A stretch of DNA of 6,989 nucleotides from Candidatus Syntropharchaeum sp. Its GTDB lineage: Archaea > Halobacteriota > Syntropharchaeia > Alkanophagales > Methanospirareceae. The stretch spans positions 1 to 6,989 of the forward strand of contig JADHYP010000073.1 of assembly GCA_016782355.1 (NCBI GenBank). Direction: 5' to 3'. This document shows positions 1-6,082 of this stretch, piece after piece. The notes below the pieces were generated by a model. That model was not told the DNA's origin, did no database searches, and saw only the letters and a program-made list of their open reading frames with translations. Made by a program: the position numbers and the translations under genes. The number at the start of each line of letters is the position of its first letter. The first letter of the stretch is position 1.

Positions 1-132
1 ATAAAAGGTATGGAGTCCGATGTGACATGTGCATGCGAATGTAAATCCGCATAACGTACCTTATTTAACAGGTCCGTAGCTGATTGAAATTCGGAAACTA
101 ATGTCTTTATAAACTTAAAGTGCGGAATATGG
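1..132. other. Leading edge without a secure gene
   Basis: I see no reliable gene here. Frame 1 of the plus strand is open from the window edge to a TAA at 52-54 and would give a short tail ending in TCACECKSA, which could be the last 17 residues of a protein lying outside the window. On the minus strand an ATG at 52-50, preceded by AAGGTA and a TATA-like TTTATAAA at 108-115, could instead start a gene leaving the window leftwards. The two readings conflict, and the visible pieces are too short to choose between them. Confidence 0.25.
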
Positions 133-142
133 GATATATAAG
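133..142 (+). promoter_or_regulatory. Probable TATA box (box A) of the tRNA-Pro gene
   Basis: The string GATATATAAG is centred about 31 bases before the first tRNA nucleotide at 169. That is the usual distance between the archaeal TATA element and the start of a tRNA transcript. The DNA around it is AT-rich, so the exact box is inferred from spacing rather than from a unique match. Confidence 0.55.
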
Positions 143-168
143 CTATAAAGATTAATTAAATAGGAAGA

Positions 169-242
169 GGGGCAGTAGGGTAGCCAGGTTATCCTCGTGG
201 CTTTGGGAGCCATGGACCCCAGTTCAAATCTGGGCTGCCCCA
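169..242 (+). tRNA. tRNA-Pro, anticodon TGG
   Basis: The segment folds into a full cloverleaf. The acceptor stem GGGGCAG (169-175) pairs with CTGCCCC (235-241), followed by discriminator A at 242. The D stem is GGGT/ATCC (178-181 with 191-194, one wobble pair). The anticodon stem GTGGC/GCCAT encloses the loop TTTGGGA, with anticodon TGG at 204-206. The T arm is CCCAG-TTCAAAT-CTGGG (218-234). CCA is not encoded, so it must be added after transcription. No intron is visible. Two bases instead of the usual one lie between the D and anticodon stems, a small irregularity. The neighbouring cdh operon is transcribed towards it. Confidence 0.95.
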
Positions 243-244
243 TC

Positions 245-267
245 AAACTTTCTTCAAAAGAAAGTTT
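245..267. terminator. Hairpin just after tRNA-Pro, possible bidirectional terminator
   Basis: AAACTTTC (245-252) and GAAAGTTT (260-267) are perfect inverted arms around a 7-base loop, starting three bases after the tRNA. It sits between the converging ends of the tRNA and cdhE. Archaeal termination depends mainly on T-runs, so a terminator or processing role is an inference from position. Confidence 0.4.
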
Positions 268-315
268 AATCAAAGAAACTTCTACGGGGAAGAAACGATT
301 TATCAAAAGAAAGTT
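254..315. repeat. Three copies of a TCAAAAGAAAGTT-like short repeat
   Basis: TCAAAAGAAAGTT occurs identically at 254-266 and 303-315, with a degenerate copy TCAAAGAAACTT at 270-281. Read on the minus strand these are pyrimidine-rich strings (AACTTTCTTTTGA) just past the cdhE stop codon, so they could act as serial oligo-T termination signals for the cdh operon. Confidence 0.5.
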
Positions 316-317
316 AG

Positions 318-324
318 TTTTTTT
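318..324 (+). terminator. Run of seven T after tRNA-Pro
   Basis: Seven consecutive T residues on the plus strand lie about 75 bases after the tRNA and before the opposing cdhE coding end at 341. A plain T-run is the typical archaeal termination signal, so this is a candidate end of the tRNA transcript. The evidence is positional only. Confidence 0.35.
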
Positions 325-340
325 GGTAAAGCTTTTCTTT

Positions 341-1759
341 TTAAGAAACGGTTTCCGGAGGCCAATTCTTATCCATCCAGCCAGGAATCCTCCCACTGTC
401 TCTCGGACCTACAAGCACGTTCCAGCCGGTAGCATCTTCGGTCTCGCCAGAAAGTCTCGCTGCAAGACCTGGTATCACTATTGCCTTGTGCTTAACCGTC
501 TTTTCCACTTCATAAGATTCCAGAGTCTCTTTTATCGCCTCTGCGGTTAGCTGCCCGCCTGCAACTGCTGATTCCACGCCTATCCCATCCGTGTCCACCA
601 CCATCAAATAAGAATCAATCTTGTTAGAGCTGAGGTCGCTCTCTACCGTATAATAAGTCAAAGCGAAATTAGTGGTCACAAAAAGAGGTGAATCATCCGC
701 TGGATTCCCTATCTCCCTCAAGCCCGGGTCTACACTTACCGGCCGCCTCGGGTCCGTATATACGTTTGCGACGAGCGTGCGCTCCGGTATCAACGAATGC
801 GGCTCCATCGAGTGCAAAATCATTATATCGGCATATTTTATGATGAACAAGTCTGCAATAATCGCTTCCCAGTAAGAAGCCTCCAACGCATTTCCTGCTC
901 CTTCTCCGTGAACCATCCACGCGGTCATAGGCACGGCAATCAAAGGATATGCAACTCCTTTATTCCCATCTACTATTCCCGCACGCCTTAGTCTTACAAA
1001 CCTGGAAAACGTATCCGCAAGCCCCTCTCCTGTTGGATATGTCCCCGGGTCCAATACGATGTCCTCGACGCCCGCAGAAGAGAAAGTCAAAGCAAGGCTG
1101 TTTAGCATATCGAGGTCGGATGAAAACAACGTAACCGGGACATTATACGTCCTGACAATTTCCAGAATCTCTTCCCAGTTAGTTTCATCGGCTGCATAGA
1201 TCAGCGGATTTCTATCCGAAACCTCCTTTAAACCTTCCTCCATTACTTTCGCATCGAATGAGCAAAGCACGAGCGGTAAGTCCGTTTCTTCTGCTACGTC
1301 CTTCACGCACCCCGCAAATGTTTTTGCATCTCCGGACACGGAACGAATCGCAACCGCATCTAATCTTAAAAATTCACCAACGTAAAATTTACTCCAATTC
1401 GTTATCTTCCTTACCCGTTCCCTCAGTTCTTCTTCCTCCATTGTATCCCACACGTCATAAGCAAGCGCTGTTCGGTTAAAGAAAGTGAGTTCGTGCCGGT
1501 GCATAATATCTTCTCCACCTATTTTACGCGCTCTCGCACCTACTCCTATCTCCACTTCGCTCACCTCAGGCGCTAACAATTCCGCTAACTTCTTCCCTTT
1601 TTCTGCGTATTCCGGCTTAAAGATTGGTGGACATTGCTCTAATTTCTTCTTCCTCTCTTTCAGTAGCGATGCAAAAGCCAGGCACGTTTTCTCACCGCAT
1701 TCTTCACAGTTCGTCCCCGGAAGGTACTCCCATATTTCCATCGGGCTGCTTAGTTTCAT
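341..1759 (-). CDS. cdhE: ACDS gamma subunit CdhE, corrinoid iron-sulfur protein large subunit
   Basis: This is the 472-residue large subunit of the corrinoid iron-sulfur protein, which carries the methyl group on cobalt between tetrahydro(methano/sarcina)pterin and the A-cluster of CdhC. An N-terminal cluster motif is visible: Cys18, Cys21, Cys26 and Cys43 in CX2CX4CX16C spacing, the family's [4Fe-4S] ligand pattern. The middle is the TIM-barrel region (for example VLDPGTYPTGEGLADTF at 235-251). The C-terminal corrinoid-binding part includes TTNFALTYYTVESDL (362-376), TDGIGVESAVAGGQLTAE (390-407) and the ending GPRDSGRIPGWMDKNWPP. Length and motifs match methanogen CdhE along the whole protein. 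The start ATG overlaps the cdhD stop as ATGA (1756-1759), showing translational coupling. A G-rich run (GGGGGG) lies about eight bases upstream as ribosome-binding site. It is the last gene of the operon. Confidence 0.97.
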   Translation of the reverse strand: MKLSSPMEIWEYLPGTNCEECGEKTCLAFASLLKERKKKLEQCPPIFKPEYAEKGKKLAELLAPEVSEVEIGVGARARKIGGEDIMHRHELTFFNRTALAYDVWDTMEEEELRERVRKITNWSKFYVGEFLRLDAVAIRSVSGDAKTFAGCVKDVAEETDLPLVLCSFDAKVMEEGLKEVSDRNPLIYAADETNWEEILEIVRTYNVPVTLFSSDLDMLNSLALTFSSAGVEDIVLDPGTYPTGEGLADTFSRFVRLRRAGIVDGNKGVAYPLIAVPMTAWMVHGEGAGNALEASYWEAIIADLFIIKYADIMILHSMEPHSLIPERTLVANVYTDPRRPVSVDPGLREIGNPADDSPLFVTTNFALTYYTVESDLSSNKIDSYLMVVDTDGIGVESAVAGGQLTAEAIKETLESYEVEKTVKHKAIVIPGLAARLSGETEDATGWNVLVGPRDSGRIPGWMDKNWPPETVS

Positions 1760-3015
1760 TTTTTAAACCCCCCTGCACCCCACGTAACCCAATCTTCCAT
1801 CTCCACTTTTTTATCTTTAGCCTCATCGCCCTCCGCTCCAAACAGCATTTGCGTCACGCGTTTGACCGCACCCGCAGCCTTTGGATGCATCATCATAAAC
1901 ATATCCCCTCCGGCTATTCCCAACGTCAATCCCGTCATGATCTCATACAAAGGACCTCTATACGCCGCAGGTCCCCAATCTGAATCCTCCTTGATGGGCG
2001 AATCCTTCATCCACGCTTCGCGCGCTCCCCACGCATTTGTTATACCGCAGGAAATAGGAAACGCCAAATCCGTATCGCCCTTTAACGCGGATATTCTCAT
2101 CCGTTCTATGTTCGTGAATGCGTAATCCAGACCATAACCAAGTGCAGCAGTCGTAGGGTCTATTACTATATCTTCCCTCGGCACACCCAGTTTGAACAAA
2201 TACCGGTTCAAAGTCTTTTGTGCATTTATGTCGAGCTGAGTCCACGAAAGAATAACGTGCCCATGATCCATTGCCGCTTTTGCTATCCGTTCGTAGTCCA
2301 TGTTCAGGTTTGCAGATGCAATTAAACATCTCTCGCCTTCTGCAACTTCAGCCGCAGCCTCCAGCACCGCAGGGTCTTTATCCGGATTGCCCGACCCGCC
2401 GATGACAATAGGGACTTTTACCGCTTGCAGCACTTCCTCTACGGTTTTTGCCGCTTCTCTCGCCGACGTATCCTTTATCGTTGGGTCCGTGCTTATCAGA
2501 TGAATCGTAACCATGTCAGCCCCGAATTCACGCACGTTCTTCTTCGCCCATTCCCCCGGGTCTTCCATCACGTCTTCATAATGTCCTCTCACCGCCTTCG
2601 CCAGCGTAATAGGCATGTCAAAACAATCCACTGAAATCACCGGTGGATGCGGCATTTGACAGTCGAAATTGTAAAAAGGCAAAGATTTCTCACCTCCTAT
2701 CGTTACCGTCCTCTCCCTTGTGCCGCCATCAGCCGACGTAGCGCCGATTGTAACTTCTTCTATCTGCCCTACCCACTCTGCTTTCGCAACTTCAAATTTC
2801 GCCTCCACTAAATCCTCTATTCTTTTCGCCTCTGGCAGCTTTTGCACTCCTATCATGGACTGCAGTGCATGGATTAGCGAAGGAGGAACTGCCACGCCTG
2901 CTGATAATTCTATCTCCACGTCTCCTCTTATCTTTACATCCTCCAACTCTACCACATCGTATTCCTCCAGTATCCTCGCTATATCCTCTAAGGTTATTTT
3001 CTTTGCCCTCGCCAT
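1756..3015 (-). CDS. cdhD: ACDS delta subunit CdhD, corrinoid iron-sulfur protein small subunit
   Basis: This is the small subunit of the corrinoid iron-sulfur protein, partner of CdhE in methyl transfer. The protein of 419 residues begins MARAKKITLED. The reading frame is open for 66 more codons upstream (to 3213), but that part is Gly/Ser-rich low-complexity sequence lying out of frame over the end of cdhC, so I place the start at 3015, where methanogen CdhD proteins begin. Family blocks seen are EVTIGATSADGG (87-98), GGEKSLPFY (107-115), DPGEWAKKNV (152-161), IHLISTDPTIKD (171-182), IGGSGNPDKDP (205-215), LSWTQLDINAQK (256-267), DPTTAALGYGLDYA (286-299) and KEDSDWGP (342-349). The region around residues 40-65 is shorter than the glycine- and alanine-rich segment I recall from Methanosarcina. 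The gap to cdhC is 14 bases, and the stop overlaps the cdhE start. Confidence 0.96.
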   Translation of the reverse strand: MARAKKITLEDIARILEEYDVVELEDVKIRGDVEIELSAGVAVPPSLIHALQSMIGVQKLPEAKRIEDLVEAKFEVAKAEWVGQIEEVTIGATSADGGTRERTVTIGGEKSLPFYNFDCQMPHPPVISVDCFDMPITLAKAVRGHYEDVMEDPGEWAKKNVREFGADMVTIHLISTDPTIKDTSAREAAKTVEEVLQAVKVPIVIGGSGNPDKDPAVLEAAAEVAEGERCLIASANLNMDYERIAKAAMDHGHVILSWTQLDINAQKTLNRYLFKLGVPREDIVIDPTTAALGYGLDYAFTNIERMRISALKGDTDLAFPISCGITNAWGAREAWMKDSPIKEDSDWGPAAYRGPLYEIMTGLTLGIAGGDMFMMMHPKAAGAVKRVTQMLFGAEGDEAKDKKVEMEDWVTWGAGGFKK

Positions 3016-3029
3016 TTTTACTACTTCCC

Positions 3030-4475
3030 TTATTTCCTCTTTACTATTATCTTCCCTATGCTGATGTCCGCATCCTTCAGTGTTATCTTTATAGGGTCCG
3101 CTGCCCCCGATGCCATCGGAATAGGAACTTGAGTTAAGGATTCCGTTTGAACAGGAATTTCCTCTTCCGAGACCGTAGGGGGAGCCGCTGCTGCTTCCGC
3201 CGCCACTGCCCATCCGTCTGTTATTCTCTCACCGTCAACTTCCCTGATAACGCCATTCACAACCGGATGGTCAACTTTTTGCAAAAATTCTCTCAGCTCG
3301 CCTATATTCCTTACGTCCTTCTCTGTCGCTATCTTATCCGTCATTTCCGCAGGAATAGCCTCCGCTACTCTTTCTTTTAAATCCGACGGCATCCATACCA
3401 CACGACGCCATCCACCGTCATATTGTATAAACTTGGGACTGTAGAAGTATTGTATTCCAATCCCAAGGAACCCTTTTACTTGCTTCCCGCCGCCGACAGA
3501 AGAGGCAACCGTTGAGAACGGCAGACCAATAGGCGTATCGGCGACTTTCGAGCCTCGATGCACCCATCCTATTCCACCAACTTCCGGTATATAAAATCCC
3601 GCAACCTCGAAACACCCGCAACTCGTATGCGGTTTCTCAAGGAATGCATGCAGTTTTATCGAATCATATTCGCCACTTGAGAGCCGTACCGCGGCTTCAT
3701 TTACACCCGTATATTCGCCTCCTATCGGGTCTATGCATTCTCCTTTTTGAATGGGTGCGTTTGGTCCCTCAGGGTCAATCCTCGCTGCGGCTCTCGAATC
3801 AAACCAGCTCATTGCACCACAAAGAGCTATCCTATCCGGTGAAACTACACAAACATTCGTCGGTGCAAACGACTGACAGAGCGTGCATTGATAAAATTCG
3901 TCCACGTCTTCATCGTGAAGTCCCCTCGTTTTCACGTCTCTCGCCTCGTATATCCTGTCCGCTTCCTCTAACCTCTTCGCCACCTCTTCTCCATCAGTTA
4001 TATACGTGGCTTCCATCTTCTCGATGAACGGCAGTTCCGCCTTGAAAAGCATTATCGTTGCTCTTCCTATCTGTTTCAGTGATTTCAGCCCTTTATTTAC
4101 CGCCTCCTTGCTTATCCTTACCCAGATTTCTGCCCTCTGGTTGAGATGCATGTAGCCCTGTATATAACCCTGATACTCATGATTCCTTCTCTCTATTACT
4201 GCTTCAAGGTCTTTTTCTATCAGCTCCCCGCATACCCTGTATATCATCGCATACGCATAGTTACCGCCTTCCTCCATCTCCTCCAGGTCCGGTCCTATTA
4301 GACTAACTTCGCCATCTTTTATCTGCTCCGGGTCAGGCTCAAAGAGAACGAGCTCGAATCCCGGCTTATTCTGTCCCCCCAACTCCGCGTACAGCCCTGC
4401 TTTTCTTACCCTTTCACCCTCATACATGGGGTTTATATCGAAAGGGAACTTCTCCTCCGCTTCTCTCTCTCCCAT
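3030..4475 (-). CDS. cdhC: ACDS beta subunit CdhC, acetyl-CoA synthase
   Basis: This subunit carries the Ni-Ni-[4Fe-4S] A-cluster, which joins a methyl group, CO and coenzyme A into acetyl-CoA, or splits acetyl-CoA in reverse. The 481-residue protein is the short archaeal form and lacks the N-terminal CODH-binding domain of bacterial AcsB. All A-cluster ligands are present: Cys197, Cys200, Cys209 and Cys219 for the cubane, and the Cys286-Gly287-Cys288 motif for the distal nickel. Their spacing (3, 9, 10, then 67 to the CGC motif) equals the Moorella set as I remember it. Conserved stretches include CQSFAPTNVCVVSPDR and GIGIQYFYSPKFIQYDGGW. After about residue 420 an Ala/Pro/Glu-rich linker leads to a short basic tail, IKITLKDADISIGKIIVKRK. 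The ATG at 4475 gives the family N-terminus (FPFDINPMYEGERVRKAGLY). It is the first gene of the operon, with AAGGGAT as a modest ribosome-binding site. Confidence 0.97.
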   Translation of the reverse strand: MGEREAEEKFPFDINPMYEGERVRKAGLYAELGGQNKPGFELVLFEPDPEQIKDGEVSLIGPDLEEMEEGGNYAYAMIYRVCGELIEKDLEAVIERRNHEYQGYIQGYMHLNQRAEIWVRISKEAVNKGLKSLKQIGRATIMLFKAELPFIEKMEATYITDGEEVAKRLEEADRIYEARDVKTRGLHDEDVDEFYQCTLCQSFAPTNVCVVSPDRIALCGAMSWFDSRAAARIDPEGPNAPIQKGECIDPIGGEYTGVNEAAVRLSSGEYDSIKLHAFLEKPHTSCGCFEVAGFYIPEVGGIGWVHRGSKVADTPIGLPFSTVASSVGGGKQVKGFLGIGIQYFYSPKFIQYDGGWRRVVWMPSDLKERVAEAIPAEMTDKIATEKDVRNIGELREFLQKVDHPVVNGVIREVDGERITDGWAVAAEAAAAPPTVSEEEIPVQTESLTQVPIPMASGAADPIKITLKDADISIGKIIVKRK

Positions 4476-4515
4476 TTTTTATCCCTTACCCGTCTCTGGA
4501 TACTTCTTAACGAAT

Positions 4516-4553
4516 GGTCTTTAAAAAGATTTTCTAAAAAGTTCTAAAAGACC
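4516..4553 (-). promoter_or_regulatory. cdhC-cdhD-cdhE promoter region with dyad
   Basis: The 112-bp gap between argF and cdhC holds a minus-strand TATA-like string TCTTTTTAAAG (4519-4529), about 45-55 bases before the cdhC ATG. It lies inside an inverted repeat GGTCTTT (4516-4522) / AAAGACC (4547-4553), and two direct copies of TTCTAAAA (4532-4539, 4542-4549) sit between the arms exactly 10 bp apart. The TATA assignment is by spacing. The dyad could be an operator for the ACDS operon. The same T-rich minus-strand DNA could also terminate argF. Confidence 0.45.
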
Positions 4554-4587
4554 TTACGATAATGCGCAATTGTCAACGTTTACTGTA

Positions 4588-5496
4588 TCAATAATTTAAC
4601 AATTTCATCAATAGTGCTTTTTGTGCATGAAGCCGGTTCTCCGCTTGCTCAAATATCACTGAGTTAGCGCTGCTCAGCACCTCCTCCGTTATTTCTTCCC
4701 CTATATGCACCGGCATGCAGTGCATTACTATCACATCTTCCTTCGCCACGCTCACCAAATCCTCGTTCATCTGGTAATTTCTCAAAACCTTCTTTCTTTT
4801 CTCACTCTCTTCCTCTTCCCCCATTGATACCCATACATCGGTGTACAAGACGTCGGCATCAGCAGCGGCTTCTTCTGCATTATTCCTTATTACCACTTCA
4901 CAACCCATTTCCTTCGCTTTTTCTACTATCTCACCGGCAGGCTCGTATCCCTCTGGACACGCCACGAACATATTCATGCCTGTAATCGCAGCACCACCGA
5001 TTAACGAGTTGCATACGTTATTCCCGTCCCCGACCCACGCTACTTTAACACCCGCTAATTTCTTCTTCTGCGCCTTTATTGTCATCAGGTCTGCCAGCGT
5101 CTGACAGGGATGCTCCAGGTCGCTTAACCCGTTTATCACGGGTATCGAAGCATGTTTCGCAAACTCCTCCACCGTGCTATGCCGGTATGCTCTTATCATA
5201 ACTGCATCAACGTATGCGGAAAGCACTTTCGCCGTTTCTCTTATCCTTTCCCCCCTGCCCAACTGCAGCTCGTTCCAATTTAGACTTATCACGTTCCCGC
5301 CTAACTCACGCATCGCAACCTCAAAGGAGACACGAGTGCGTGTGGAAGGTTTCTCGAATATCAATGCTAATGTCTTGCCTTCTAAATCATTTCTCGCTCT
5401 TACGCCTTCTTTTCGCTCCCTTTTCTGCTCTTCCCCTTTTTCTATTAGCGCTTCTAGTTCCGCATGCGAGAGGTCAAATATCGAGATGAGGTTCAT
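4588..5496 (-). CDS. argF: Ornithine carbamoyltransferase, anabolic type
   Basis: This enzyme transfers the carbamoyl group of carbamoyl phosphate to ornithine, giving citrulline, a cytosolic step of arginine synthesis. The 302-residue length is typical. Carbamoyl-phosphate motifs are Ser51-Thr-Arg-Thr-Arg55 (in FEKPSTRTRVSFE) and His129-Pro-Cys-Gln132. Ornithine-site motifs are DVWVSMGEE (220-228, the SMG loop that separates this enzyme from aspartate carbamoyltransferase) and MHCMP (258-262) with the catalytic Cys260. WVGDGNNVCNS (154-164) and FEQAENRLHAQKALL near the end also fit the family. The gene is on the same strand as cdhC but has its own promoter and a 112-bp gap, so it is probably a separate transcript. 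No Shine-Dalgarno sequence precedes the ATG. It carries a single complete domain with no sign of decay. Confidence 0.95.
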   Translation of the reverse strand: MNLISIFDLSHAELEALIEKGEEQKRERKEGVRARNDLEGKTLALIFEKPSTRTRVSFEVAMRELGGNVISLNWNELQLGRGERIRETAKVLSAYVDAVMIRAYRHSTVEEFAKHASIPVINGLSDLEHPCQTLADLMTIKAQKKKLAGVKVAWVGDGNNVCNSLIGGAAITGMNMFVACPEGYEPAGEIVEKAKEMGCEVVIRNNAEEAAADADVLYTDVWVSMGEEEESEKRKKVLRNYQMNEDLVSVAKEDVIVMHCMPVHIGEEITEEVLSSANSVIFEQAENRLHAQKALLMKLLNY

Positions 5497-5518
5497 AATA
5501 AGGAATAAAGAGGAAAAT

Positions 5519-5529
5519 GTATAAATAAA
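5519..5529 (-). promoter_or_regulatory. argF TATA box, implying a leaderless mRNA
   Basis: TTTATTTATAC on the minus strand lies 23-33 bases upstream of the argF ATG. Archaeal transcription starts roughly 25 bases after the TATA centre, so the first transcribed base should fall at or within a few bases of the ATG. The bases just before the ATG (pyrimidine-rich, ending in TTCCTTATT) contain no ribosome-binding site, which agrees with a leaderless transcript. Confidence 0.6.
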
Positions 5530-5564
5530 AAGACGTTACTCTTTAAAAGAAGGGGGAGATCAAT

Positions 5565-5674
5565 TGGCGTATGTAATTTTGATATGGGGTGATTAAAGGG
5601 GATGAAAAAAGAGATGTCCGTCCGAAGGGAGATATATACGGACTTGAGTTCGGATATAACGAAGTTATACGCCA
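5565..5674. repeat. Inverted repeat TGGCGTAT / ATACGCCA bounding the HEPN promoter
   Basis: TGGCGTAT at 5565-5572 and its exact reverse complement at 5667-5674 enclose 94 bases that hold the promoter region of the HEPN gene. The pair lies inside the argF-HEPN divergent spacer. It may be chance, a paired regulator site, or a trace of insertion. Confidence 0.4.
5617..5669 (+). promoter_or_regulatory. HEPN operon promoter with symmetrical operator-like boxes
   Basis: A purine-rich GAAGGGA followed by GATATATA (5624-5638) reads as a BRE plus TATA box, predicting a start near 5660. Two tandem TCCG boxes (5617-5620, 5621-5624) lie before it and two CGGA boxes (5639-5642, 5651-5654) after it, forming inverted pairs GTCCGT/ACGGAC and TCCGAA/TTCGGA. 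The predicted start falls within a perfect dyad, TATAACGAAGTTATA (5655-5669, 6-bp arms with a 3-bp centre). A repressor bound here would block TBP or polymerase. Autoregulation by the downstream gene products is an inference. Confidence 0.5.
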
Positions 5675-5686
5675 TTTTTGTGGATT

Positions 5687-6082
5687 ATGATTTCAGTAAA
5701 AGATCTTAAAAAAATTGCAAAAGCTAGATTAAAGGATTCCGAAGTACTTTTTAGAAACAAACGATACGATGGGTCTATTTATCTTTGTGGATATGCAGTT
5801 GAGATCGCTCTAAAGGCTAAGATATGTAAAACATTAAGATGGTCAGGGTTTCCAGAGACTGGAAAAGAATTTAAAAATTTTAATAGTTTTAAGACGCATA
5901 ACTTAGATGTATTGTTGAAACTATCAGGGATGGAATCGAAAATAAAAGGTATGTACATGACAGATTGGTCAATAATCGCACTGTGGGATCCAGAAGTGAG
6001 ATATAAGCCAATCGGAACTGCAAAGAAGATTGATGTGCAGGATATGATTTCATCTTCTAAGAATATTTTAGGTATATTATGA
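5687..6082 (+). CDS. HEPN-domain protein, first gene of a two-gene module
   Basis: A 131-residue helical protein with the layout of the PF05168-like HEPN family: LKKIAKARLKDSEVLFRNKRYDGSIYLCGYAVEIALKAKICK (residues 7-48) matches the two long N-terminal helices, HNLDVLLKL (71-79) the usual H-x-L segment, and WDPEVRYKP (100-108) the W...RY segment before the last helix. HEPN proteins are often RNA-cleaving toxins or nucleotide-binding partners of small nucleotidyltransferases. The RX4-6H ribonuclease motif of HepT-type toxins is not seen. I chose the ATG at 5687; a TTG at 5678 would add three residues. There is no strong ribosome-binding site (only GTGG). The gene is visibly AT-rich compared with the cdh genes, lies on the opposite strand, and its stop overlaps the next ATG by four bases, so the two are co-translated. 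The fold call is firm; the function is not. Confidence 0.8.
   Translation: MISVKDLKKIAKARLKDSEVLFRNKRYDGSIYLCGYAVEIALKAKICKTLRWSGFPETGKEFKNFNSFKTHNLDVLLKLSGMESKIKGMYMTDWSIIALWDPEVRYKPIGTAKKIDVQDMISSSKNILGIL

Noticed and set aside
115..396. 93-codon minus-strand frame across the tRNA
   Set aside because: It runs antisense through a complete tRNA gene and into the end of cdhE, with a biased composition typical of non-coding DNA.
1862..2125. Plus-strand frames opposite cdhD, cdhC and argF
   Set aside because: They are antisense shadows of well-supported genes and show no recognisable domains.
3016..3213. N-terminal extension of CdhD by 66 Gly/Ser-rich residues
   Set aside because: It lies out of frame over the conserved 3' end of cdhC, is low-complexity, and CdhD homologues begin at the MARAKK position.
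5658..5669. Similarity of ACGAAGTTAT to an arm of loxP
   Set aside because: Only about ten bases agree, and there is no 8-bp spacer with a second 13-bp arm; the match is explained by the short palindrome itself.
5493..5675. 60-codon minus-strand reading frame upstream of argF
   Set aside because: It covers the argF TATA box and the HEPN promoter repeats, overlaps the argF start and resembles no family; it looks like a chance frame in a divergent promoter region.
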